Positions 1-9,695 of a stretch of 64,000 nt of DNA are shown here, in pieces; the stretch's first letter is position 1, and every line of letters begins with the position of its first letter. The stretch is taken from assembly GCA_038363925.1 (NCBI GenBank), contig JAQQWL010000004.1:2914001-2978000 (forward strand), in the 5' to 3' direction. This DNA is from Apiospora phragmitis. Taxonomy: Eukaryota > Ascomycota > Sordariomycetes > Amphisphaeriales > Apiosporaceae. The notes beneath the pieces are model-generated. The model was not told where the DNA came from and did no database searches. It saw nothing but the letters and a program-made list of their open reading frames with translations. A program made the position numbers and the translations under genes.

Positions 1-1085
1 AAGAAGCGCAGGAGTAGGGGTAGGAAGTCTTGCAAGAGCTGGTTGGCCTTGGAACGGGTGGCGTCGTCCGTGGCGCGATCTTCCAGCACACGGACAAGGT
101 CGGCGAGGACGGTGTTAACGAGTTTGGCCACGGCCTCGGCCAGATCGGTGTCATAGCGTGGAGTGCCCTTATAGTCACTCAGAGGCGGGCTGGCAATAAG
201 CTGAGTTATGATGTCACGCAGATTAAGAAAAGAGATCATCTCAGTCTTGTCGGCTGGTCGCATCTTCTTGCCCACTATTTCGGTGAAAGCGTCCACGGCA
301 GCATCTCGCACCTTGTCATCTGCGCCCGAGGGGCTGGTGCGGCCTATCAAGGGGAAGATGTGGTTGAGCATGCCATCGCCAATGATGAGCGAGATGTCGA
401 TCCAGCTGACCCATTTGCCAATGATCTTGAGGGTCATCTCGGCAATACTATCGTTCTGGTTCGCGTACCGGGCCAGTATTCCCTGCCAGGACTGGGCAAT
501 CACCTGGACATGGCGGGCTCGCACCAGGTCCTTGAGATCTGTGTGACTCTTTACTTCGTTGCCCTGGCGCATAACCATGACATCGGCGATTTCGTCGTGG
601 ACGCTGCCCAGGATGCGCAGGTACATGCTGACGCCCTGAACATTGTCCCAGCTCTGGCCCCCCTGAGGTGTGGTGATGGCAATGAAGTCATCGAAAAAGG
701 TCTCCCAGCCCTGGGCGTAGAGGGCGACGAACAGGTAGGTCAAGGTCTGGGTGAGCTTGTTCTGCAGGTTGGGCGAGTCGACCTGGCCAGGCTGAGTGGT
801 ACCGTAGCTGTCTCTGACATAGGCCATCAGAGCATCGCGCAGGTAGACCAGTTCCTGGGGCCCCAGGACGCTGGTGTGGACGCCGCTGTTGATGATCTCG
901 AGGCAGACATGGCGAACGACCTCGGAGACCTTGGGGGTCTTTGTGAAGATGCCGACGCAGACCTGCCAGGCCTGGGGGTCGGAGCGGACGCGGTCGAGGA
1001 AGTCGAAGGCCTGGGCCTTGAGGTTAGGGTCGCCCCCGGTGGGATTCCAGACGATTTCTATGGCATTCTCGATTTGAGTGTCCAT
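1..1085 (-). CDS. LOS1: Exportin-T (tRNA exportin Los1), N-terminal part, truncated by window edge
   Basis: Karyopherin-beta family exporter that carries mature tRNA with Ran-GTP from nucleus to cytoplasm. The reverse strand is open without a stop from an ATG at 1085 to the window edge, about 361 codons in one frame. The protein opens MDTQIENAIEIVWNP and continues with KAQAFDFLDRVRSDPQAWQV and VRHVCLEIINSGV, which I recognise as the exportin-T N-terminus (importin-beta-like and Xpo1 helices). Family members are roughly 1000 residues, so about a third is present. No intron is needed in this part. The long ORF on the opposite strand at 30-1109 is its shadow. No other ATG competes for the start. 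The next gene on the right is more than 5 kb away. Product assignment comes from remembered family sequence, not a search. Confidence 0.88.
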   Translation of the reverse strand, partial: MDTQIENAIEIVWNPTGGDPNLKAQAFDFLDRVRSDPQAWQVCVGIFTKTPKVSEVVRHVCLEIINSGVHTSVLGPQELVYLRDALMAYVRDSYGTTQPGQVDSPNLQNKLTQTLTYLFVALYAQGWETFFDDFIAITTPQGGQSWDNVQGVSMYLRILGSVHDEIADVMVMRQGNEVKSHTDLKDLVRARHVQVIAQSWQGILARYANQNDSIAEMTLKIIGKWVSWIDISLIIGDGMLNHIFPLIGRTSPSGADDKVRDAAVDAFTEIVGKKMRPADKTEMISFLNLRDIITQLIASPPLSDYKGTPRYDTDLAEAVAKLVNTVLADLVRVLEDRATDDATRSKANQLLQDFLPLLLRF

Positions 1086-1216
1086 CTTTACAGCCGGAAG
1101 CTGCTATGATTCGGGCAGCCCACGGTGGGGTGCGTGCAGCATGCTTCAGCAAACAAGGGCTGGGGAAGTCGGAGGCCCTCGGTGGTGTGTGTGCAGTGAA
1201 ACTTGTGAGCTGCCAG

Positions 1217-1243
1217 GGTGGTGGTGGTGGTGGTGGTGGTGGT
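1217..1243. repeat. GGT microsatellite, 9 copies
   Basis: Nine perfect tandem GGT units lie about 130 bp upstream of the exportin-T start codon, in the probable leader or promoter. It gives artefactual poly-Trp and poly-His ORFs on the two strands. Confidence 0.95.
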
Positions 1244-2384
1244 GGAAGGACTCGGTGGGGGGAAGAGGTGAGGTGAGGTGGTTTGATCGAATGTGGCGGG
1301 CGGCCGTCCGTATCGCTGTGAAAATCGGAAAATCGGACGGAGGCTGGATGGTGGGATGTTGATTCGGCGATAAGTTCAACCTGAGAGGATTTGACAGGCA
1401 ACGCAGCTGGAAGGTGGACAGAGTTAACGTCGTCGCTTAGCAAAAGGGCCAGTGGGAAAGGGTCCAAATGACGGAATAACGTCTGGATGGCTTATTCTTT
1501 GTTCAAAGAGGTCTGCTTGTGCATGTGCTGTGCTGGATCTCCAAACTCAGATACTGATACTACGCCAGGCATCAGATTGTGATTGTGTACAATCACCCCC
1601 ACCTTTGGGCTGCAGTTGTGTGGTGGTGCTGGGCGGTCGGGCTGAGCTGGGCTCCTCACCTCTTTACTGCCAGCAGCCAGGGCGGTGAACATGGTAGCCC
1701 AAGGCTTTAGGTCCCTCACTCCCTCACTCACTGGATGCCAATTGAGCAATCTGAGACAAAAAGAAATCATGACAACAGCGGGGTTAAATTCCAGTCGTCG
1801 GCCCTGACTTTCTGCCCTGGCCCCTTTTTACCCCACCTACAGCTCCCCAGCTGCTTACGGTACTTGCTTACCGAGTGCACAGAGGGGTGCATTCAGATTC
1901 ACGTCCGGTGTTGTGTAGCACGGACTTCACGATATGATATGAAATAAACTTGCTCTGCCACCCAAGTGACAATAAGGCTGGACTGGAAGCAATTCTTCAT
2001 CCACGATCATCCATGATGCCGAGGCCCAGATAGATGACATGTTCAAATGCCAGTCCAGCAAGCTCATGATGCAAGTTGCAGACCACCCCTCGACACGCCT
2101 ACTTTACTATCAGTAGCTCGAGGCAAAAAGAGTATGCATCATGGGACCGAAAATGTCCTCTGTCGCTCAACGTAGATGCTCGAGAATCAGACAACCTGAG
2201 GGTTCCCCCCCTCCCCTATGTCACCTGAGTGTGGAACAGAGCCCACTAATTTTTTGATCTCACTCGAGGGTACGTATGGGGCTTGCATAATTAATAAAAA
2301 TAAAATGTTTTCGTAAAAATAAAATATTAAAGAAATTAAAAGAAATAATAAAAACTTAATAGAATTAATTCTAATTTAATATTT

Positions 2385-2505
2385 AAAAAAAAGAAAAAAA
2401 TTGCTCCCGATCGGATTCGAACCCATACCGAGCTACCGTCGGCGCTGTAATTACAGGGCACATAACGCTGTATACGGTGCAGCTCCGATTCTAGCCTGCT
2501 CCGAA
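2385..2505 (-). ncRNA. tRNA-derived Pol III-like locus (tRNA pseudogene or SINE head)
   Basis: On the minus strand there is a perfect B-box consensus, GGTTCGAATCC (plus 2413-2423), then a CGGGAGCA 3' end, then immediately a T-rich run (T7-C-T8, plus 2385-2400) like a Pol III terminator. The expected 5' acceptor strand that would pair with CGGGAGC is absent, and the T stem has one G-G mismatch, so this is not an intact tRNA. Upstream of the B box there is an imperfect stem: 2430-2439 pairs with 2474-2485, with a 2-nt bulge. It encloses the palindrome CTGTAATTACAG (2445-2456). The AT-rich tail beyond the terminator would suit a tRNA-derived SINE. The class is an inference. Confidence 0.4.
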
Positions 2506-5500
2506 TAAAATGTGTATAAAAATCCCCCGTAACCCTTAGATGAGCTTTTGGAACCTTTAGGTGAGGTGAAAAGAATTAGCGCGCCCTATACCAATACACG
2601 ACTGACAAGGGGGGGAGGGGTAGCCCTCAGGTTATCTATAGTCTCTAGATGCTCCTGTTATGTCTTAACACGCTGCACACCAAGTCGGTAGGTACCTTTG
2701 CGGATGGTACATGCCCACAGGTTAATACTAGAATGAACAGGGCCCCCATTCCTCGTCCCTGCATTAATTGAAATGGCCATGGGAATTCCGATATATATGT
2801 TGGCCTGATTCGATTTCTGGCTGTTGAGACCTTCGTTTGGTAGGCCGCCAGGACGAATGGGAGTCTCCTCCCGTCTTGCACGGAATCCTGGATAATCATT
2901 GTTCATCATAAAAATATGTTGTTCCTCGTGTGTCCGAAACGGATAGGGCGTCGTCTGATCGCTTCTAGACAAGCAATAATTCCATGGAATGCCATAGCAG
3001 GGCGGAAGGACCCAGTACGAAAAGCTGGCTGCTGGCTCCTTGGCCCCAGCAGCAAGCGCTTGCTTGATGAGAGCCAGTGTCATGACGGCCTGACTTCTCA
3101 CTGGCCTCCGGCCTTTGTTGTTGTTCTATCTGTGGCCGAGACGGTCCAGCATATAACACATTTTACAGCGTAGGTGGCCTACTTCCCCGCCACCGCACTG
3201 TTCCAGCTGGATCGTTCTGATGTTCCCTCCGTTTGGGTGCATCCATCTCAACACTCCTGCTTTAGCAGCACACTGACTTGGGGTTCGGCAGGAAAGACAC
3301 TTGCCACGAGAGACCCCCGTCAGGCTTGGTCCGCGTTCATGGTTTTGGATCGGGTGTTTCGCCACCATAATGGAGAGGCTGTCGGGTGCCAGAGGTCGCT
3401 ATCCGATCTGGCTGGGTCCGGCTCCGGCATTGGGGACATCGGGGAGGGCTCATGCATTGGGCGCGCTTTCGAAAGCGAATGCAAGAGCTGCGGGTTCATG
3501 GTTCATCCAGCAGCCGACAAGAACAGCGGTAGAGTCATCCTCATATCAACACCCATCCTGACTGGCACACGCAGGCAACGAGAAACTGCGAACGCGCCAC
3601 TGTCTCTCAGTGGTAGGACATCATACGTATTCCCAAGTGCCTAGACGGTCAAAGACGAAGAGGAGATGAGATGGCACGAGTTCAGATGAACAGAAAACAT
3701 GACTTGGCGGATCAGATGCAAGCCATGGTGTCAATAATAGAAACAAGACGCGAGTGATAAGAGATAATCCAACCAGGATCTATTGCATGCACGACCCCCC
3801 TTTATTGGAGCACCCAGCCGTCTGGTCCGATCCGAGCTGCCACAGGACCACCAATATTCGCAATTAGCGATATGTATCCAGCTCAGGATCCGGTTGATCC
3901 ATGGGTCGAGCGTGTCGCATAGATTTGATTACGATCGTACGCTCGCGTGTGAGAGCCTAGAGGCGAGATCCTGGGCGGGTGTCATTTGGATTTCTTGATC
4001 GGTTAGCGAGCGAGTGATCTGATTGTTCCTAAGGCAAAGCAAAATCTCCGACCCTGAGAATGGCTACCGATTTCTTAGCCGTACGTAAAATCACTCTTGT
4101 CCATTTCGTGTGGAGGAGTGCAAACAAGATCCACACGCATTGAGCGAATGAAATTGACCGTCGGCTCGAAGCGGGTAGGCGGCAGGCTGACAGCTGATGA
4201 TGAACAAGGGATTCTGGGTTCTTCATCTTCCCTCTCAGCCTCTACAATGATTCAATCTCGCGGCCTTGCTGTTTGTTATGTTGCCCTGCCTTGTTGTCGC
4301 ACGACTGTACGGACGGACCATTCTCGGGTTCTCGGGGGCGCAACTTGCCAGGATGCAGTGCAGACGGTCCAAATTGGTTGTTGGGTGACGAAATTGGCGA
4401 TCAATCATACACAACGCCTACTACTGGCAGTGTTAGGCTAGCCGAATGCAAGGGCGAGAAATTGCCAGGCCTTGGCGCAGGGTGAGGCGGAAGGGCTCCT
4501 TCACAAGCAAGCTTCCCAATCTAGCCATCGGCGCTCATCTCTTACGACTAGCTCTCTACAGATTGAGACTAGAAGAGGCCCAGCAGCCCAGACTGCCACA
4601 GCCTGGGTAAGCAGAAGAAAAGGCTGGGGGGCCCGGACGATCAGTGGGCGTTGTCAGAGTGAAACAAGGGCGGACCGAATGCTTAATCCGCCCCAAAACT
4701 GCCACAACACGAGGCAAACCACCGTTCTCGGGGTCCTGGAATAGAGTAGGGCTCGTGGGCTTTGATCACGTTACAGCATCAAGAATATGTCATAGAGTGC
4801 CCAAAGCTCATGGATCGTCGCCAGCTCCGATGTCTGTCAAACAAGTGGGAGATTGCTGGGATAACGCTGGCTCCAGCTGGGCCCCCTTAGCAGAATCCAG
4901 AGTGGCAAAAGGTTTGCTAAGCTGCTGGCTGTTCTGCTGTAACGAGTGCAAGTACTAAATTTTTTTTTTTTTGGTGCTTGGGTGCTAAGGCACGAGGCAC
5001 GAGAAAGGGAGGGAGCCTGTACCTGCATTAGCGCAACCTCCTACCATTCCGCTCTCTTCTGTGATGGCCTATCAGTGGCTCTCGGAAATACCACCCCCGC
5101 ATTTGGGCATCCGGTAAGGGCGGAAGTACCTCTTCGTGCAGAGTTAGCAATGTTTGTTTTTTATGCCGCCGAAATCAAGATCATCTCTGCACAAGCAATT
5201 CCTTTTCCCTACCGTCGGCCAAGCGAGAGGCTCCCTTACATCACACTCACGATTGATGAAATATTCTCCTAGTCTCTAGTGTGGGCAAAGAAAGCAAAGG
5301 CCTCCACGCCCTCGTGTTCCAGCCCGCCGTTCACCGACCCTAGACCAGCCAAACACTGGAAAACAATGTCTCAAAGCCCACACAAACCGTTATTGTCTTC
5401 GATTGTGTGCGCGAAGAGACCCCCTTTTGCCCTTGTCTCTGGGAAATCTCTGGTCGCCTACCTATTCTTAGAATAAAGAAATGGACCGTGATGGCAATAA

Positions 5501-6594
5501 CAATCAAAGGATCTCAAGATGAGTTCAATACAACAATTACGGTAGGTTATTTTCTACTGAAATAACACCACTACACACTGATTGAATATTGAATGAAGGA
5601 GCGCTGGGTCGGTGTGCTCCGTACTCTCGCTAAGTAATTAGGGGATTGCCAGCAAGGGGACGTAGCGTTGCAACCTTAGCCGTATGCCCTGCTCTGCCCA
5701 GCCTGCCAGACCCTCGAAGAAGCATCGCTACCACGGCTCCCCTCGCCGACACCGCTTACCGCGCTGAAGACGGCTGTCATCCAGTAGCAGATCGCCCAGT
5801 CGCGTAACATCCAGCGGAGTTGACCCCATGATGCATAGAGAGGGGCAGAATATACGATGCAACAGAGGCACACACACACATACACACCTTTGCTCACCGT
5901 CTGCTGTAGAGAGCTTTAATACCGAATCAAATGTCATTTTGGCGGAAGGTATCGTATCATCAACGAGCATGCTCCCCATTGGCGGCAGTAATGTCTTGCC
6001 CATCTTACCTCTATTAATTGCAGTAGTGTGGGAAATAGTGTATCAAATTACGGGATTGGTCGACCCAGAAGCGCCTCTCCCTCCTCGCCGCCCACCGCCC
6101 GCTTGCTTAGCCTTGCTTGAACGAACGCCCTCCCAAAATGACCCAATCGCCTTTGCATCATGGGACTCATCCGACGGAGTACAGTAAGTGCGGCAGGGGT
6201 ACCTGGGCCACTCTACCCATCTGCTGGCCATGTCGGGTCGTGTCTGGTGGACATCGCGGGCCCATGTGCTGCCCCATGCAGCAGCCATGGACAGCCAGCA
6301 GATCCTTGTCCCGCTAGTCATGGCTTACACGATTTTAATTTCCCATGGTGTGGGTATTGCCTCTCCCTCCTATTCCCTTTGTCGGCCTTTGGACCACACC
6401 AAGGCGCAACCAGGTATTAATATTCGATCGTCCTCCAGCTTCTGGTTGACTTCTCTCCCCTTTACTCCTCAGCCATCAAGCCAACTTCCAAAACTGACTC
6501 CACTGACCTCGGTCGTCCATTCTTTCACCCACTATTCCCAAGCCTATTGCTTAATATTCGCTCTTCAGCAAATCCAACCCACCCAACCCCAATC

Positions 6595-6602
6595 TATATA
6601 AA
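6595..6602 (+). promoter_or_regulatory. TATA box of the GPI-protein gene
   Basis: TATATAAA lies 46 bp upstream of the ATG at 6648 and follows a long pyrimidine- and CA-rich stretch (about 6435-6590). The spacing implies a very short leader. With the strong preference for C-ending codons downstream, this fits a highly expressed gene. Confidence 0.6.
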
Positions 6603-6647
6603 CAATTTTTAGCCGTTTTTTAAACGTACCAAACCAAATTAGTCAAA

Positions 6648-7352
6648 ATGCAGTTCGCCGCCACCGCCGCTCTGTTCGCCACCGCCGTGGCCGGTAACAT
6701 GGTCTACGAGACCCAGTACCACACCATCACCTCCTGCGCTCCCGAGGTCACCAACTGCCCCGCCAGGTCTACCGTGACCTCCAGCACCGTCTACGCCGTC
6801 ACCACCCCCGCCGGTGGTTACGCCGTCTCCTCCGTCGTGCCCTCCAAGCCCGCCCAGTCTTCCCCCGTTGTCCCCGCTGCCCCCACCGGTGGCAAGCAGA
6901 CTGGTCCCTACGACACCGCTCCCGCTCCCTACGTAAGTTCTTCACACTTCCCAAGCAGACAGACAAAGAGATTCCAGCCACTAACATGCGATAATTAGCC
7001 CACCAAGCCCGTTGTTGAGAGCGTCTCCAGCAACAGCCCCGTCCAGCCTACCCAGCCCGGTAACGGCCAGGTCACCTCGGTCCAGACCATCTCGACTTGC
7101 ATGCCCACCGTCATCTACTCTACCGTCACCATCGGTCAGGGTGTCCCTACCACCCCCGCTGGTGGCAACGGCGGCTACCCCTCCGTCCCCGCCCCCTCCG
7201 GCGGCTTCCCCAACAAGCCCCAGCAGCCCTCGGCCGGTCTCCCTTCGCCCCCTAGTCCCAGCTCGACCTACCCGGTCACCGCTGGCGCTGGTGCCGTCGG
7301 CGCCTCCGTCTTCGCCGCTGCTGCCGGCCTTGTCGCTGCCGTTCTCATTTAA
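6648..7352 (+). CDS. Small secreted Pro/Ser/Thr-rich protein with GPI-anchor-type tail
   Basis: Two exons, 6648-6932 and 6999-7352. The 66-nt intron has donor GTAAGT, branch site CTAAC and acceptor TAG. The product is 212 aa. It starts with a signal peptide (MQFAATAALFATAVAG), followed by HTITSCAPEVTNCPA (residues 25-39), then a Pro/Ser/Thr/Gly-rich body with one further Cys. It ends in a hydrophobic Ala/Val-rich stretch after small residues, as expected for GPI attachment. It is therefore probably a plasma-membrane or cell-wall protein; no enzyme motif is visible. The ATG sits in a CAAAATG context just behind a TATA box. Codon use is strongly biased to C-ending codons. The same Cys motif recurs in the larger GPI-type protein at 9696-12033. 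Function unknown; the family is seen across filamentous fungi as serine-rich GPI-anchored proteins. Confidence 0.78.
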
Positions 7353-8583
7353 GATGGGTCTCAAAAGCGGTTGCTGCTGAGGTCACTTGGCCAACTTCTT
7401 TACTCAAACTACAACCTTGAGCCAGGCTCTGGAAATGGTTTATCTCATGGCATGAGCACTTTTGTACCTACTTGCTTCTAATTGTATCTATTGGGCCCGG
7501 GATGCCACTTGAAAAATAAATCCACCCTGTGTCATTCCAAGCTGTTGTCTTTTTTCGAATGTATATATCTGAGTCACGATATCACACACAATGATACCAC
7601 CCAATTTTACTACCCTGCAATGAATTGTTCCTGGCCTAATATGACAAAAAGAGTGGTTGCAGTCGGCTGTTTGCCGTTTGGTAGTGACCAGCGTTTTTGA
7701 ACCCCTGTCCCCCCTCCCCCAAATTTCCAGCCCCTGTACATGAAACGCGCCGTTCGCACGGGCTAGTCCTAGTTCTGACTGGGCCATCAACTCTGAGATG
7801 AGTGTCGACGCTTGGTTTGGTTTGATTCGTCCGCACGTAAACAATCTGCTGACATGTTATGTTGGTCAGGCTGTGCAATTTCTCTCCCAATATAGATTGG
7901 TTCCCTCCGAGCGACAGGGCACAGGCTTGTAAGCTCAGTACACACGATACATAGGATTCAGGGTGTTCCCAGTAAGCGCCAGGGGGAATGAAGCTTACAC
8001 GTTTTGTCGAGATGAAAGGACGAATCCTTCGCTGTGCCGGCGGACACTAAGAAAAATAAGCAAAGAGAAAAGCAAAAACAGCGAAACCGTCAAAAGAAAG
8101 AAGACTACGTCATTATCGATACCGAACAGCAATATGCAGTTAGCCTTGACGCTGTCCTTTACATATTAGCGCCCTGCTTCTCCGATATAAGCCCCATGTC
8201 CCAATGGGCGTAGTAAAGCCAAGGGATGTCGGATTCCGCCGTTCAGTCAAGGCCAAGGCTGCATACCGATGCGAAGCAAGCAGCTAATAAGAGCCAACAA
8301 TCAAACGAGCTTTACAAGACACCACACCTTCCAATAACCAGTCTCTCTCTCCGGGTTCCGACTCACTCCCAGTCTACTGGGCCAAACACTTGGGAGTGGT
8401 CTCGTGCATGCTGGAGGGGCTGAACCCGCTGCAGACAGACAAGAGCCATGGTATGAACCAATATCAACCCCTTGGAGTTGCTTCACACTGGAGCCAGGTC
8501 GCCGGGCTGACACCTCCTCTTACTACTCCATACCCAAGTTCTGTAAGCCACCTGGTGTCATAATATTGCTCTTCTTGCTGGAA

Positions 8584-8627
8584 GACATATGATCATACCT
8601 GTTCATGAACACCTGACATATGATCAT
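8584..8627. repeat. Direct 13-bp repeat flanking a 10-bp palindrome
   Basis: GACATATGATCAT occurs at 8584-8596 and again at 8615-8627. Between them ACCT, the perfect palindrome GTTCATGAAC (8601-8610) and ACCT are arranged symmetrically. It could be a protein-binding site array or the trace of a small duplication. There is no nearby gene start to assign it to. Confidence 0.7.
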
Positions 8628-9208
8628 GTCAATCCATGGGCAAATCTCACAGCCGGTGGGGTTTCTTAGAGTCTACCAGTCCTGAACAGGACCTGGAACC
8701 GATCGTTCGACTGTCTTGGCCGCCATGAAGATCTCTCCCAGCTTTCTTGCCCCTGAGCAAGTGTGGTGCAGATGCCGCATCCCCATGCCTCAATCTCGAG
8801 GCGGTCGCGTCTTGCCGTGTATGCGGGGGAATGACATAAATAGGGCGGATGCGCTGTTGCCAAACCCGGTATGGCTGGATCGCATCATGGACTCTTCGTC
8901 CACGACCGCCGTTGTCGTCCGCTCGTCTTGACGAGATGTGGGTGCTTCCACCGCGCACGTCCATCAATAGGTAGATAGATCGTTCGTCCGACTATCGTTT
9001 TTGGGGCCCCAACTAATACAGTGACGGTTCACTCCCTCGTTCCGGTCCATCGTTCCGGAAGTCATTCCGGTCCGATAATTAGCAGTGTCTCTCTCGGTAT
9101 TCCGAAGGCAATGCTTCAATACAGATATCCCCTTAATTACGAAAGCGCTGCACCCACCAGATTATGCCGTACTGTACGGATCAAGGATCATTTGGTGCCA
9201 CTGGTTTA

Positions 9209-9295
9209 ATGTTTATCCCACTAGATATAATAATGTTTACCCCATTAGATGTAATGTCTAATTGGATAAACCGACCTATCCATCATGTACGGAAA
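9209..9295. repeat. Dispersed repeat copy A (with internal 24-bp duplication)
   Basis: The 24-bp unit 9209-9232 is followed by a diverged tandem copy (9233-9256) and then a 39-bp segment ending in TACGGAAA. The unit and the 39-bp segment recur, with one unit copy only, at 37246-37308. Most differences between copies are transitions. Confidence 0.75.
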
Positions 9296-9695
9296 AGAGT
9301 ATACCAACAGCCGCGTTCTCGCCATCCAGGGGATAGATAGCGTTTTTACGCTCTCCCCAGGTACTGCCAGCTGAAAACGTTTCGCTTATGTGACTTGAGC
9401 ATTCTCTTCTCTCGTCCTCTTCTAATCTTAGGAAGCCTTGAGTCATCAGCCTCCCATGTTCGCCCAGATATACATATAAAAAGACCATTGGACAAATCTG
9501 CTTCTGCACATGATCTTACATATCTCTGCATACGGAATAGAGTTCTGCAGGGATGACCTCACGCTCAAATCCAGTTAAAAGCTTCTGCCATGCTTGGCTT
9601 TCCTGAAAGATAAAGTTGGGTATATACATATCGAAACTCTTAGTTATACACATAGAAACGTGATGAAATAGTCATGCGTCAAGGTTGTGTACACG

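Larger units (their letters stand above)
1086..6594. other. Intergenic region, 5.5 kb, no supportable protein gene
   Basis: Leader side of exportin-T on the left and promoter of the secreted protein gene on the right. It holds a GGT microsatellite (1217-1243), a short AT-rich patch (about 2280-2400) joined to a tRNA-like locus, a T-run near 4961-4974 and a CA-rich stretch near 5870-5888. ORFs up to 156 codons occur (for example 2658-3101 minus and 3174-3644 plus), but none shows recognisable domains, intron structure or codon bias like the real genes. Confidence 0.6.
7353..9695. other. Intergenic region between two secreted-protein genes
   Basis: The genes on either side converge here, so this holds their two 3' ends. 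It contains a duplicated 13-mer around a palindrome (8584-8627) and one copy of a dispersed repeat (9209-9295). No ORF looks coding. Confidence 0.6.

Noticed and set aside
30..1109. Long plus-strand ORF (359 codons) at the left edge
   Set aside because: Exact antisense shadow of exportin-T, whose minus-strand frame gives recognisable protein.
2658..3644. ORFs of 147 and 156 codons (minus and plus) in the left intergenic region
   Set aside because: No domain, signal peptide or conserved-looking composition, and no splice partners. Lengths are compatible with chance in this GC range.
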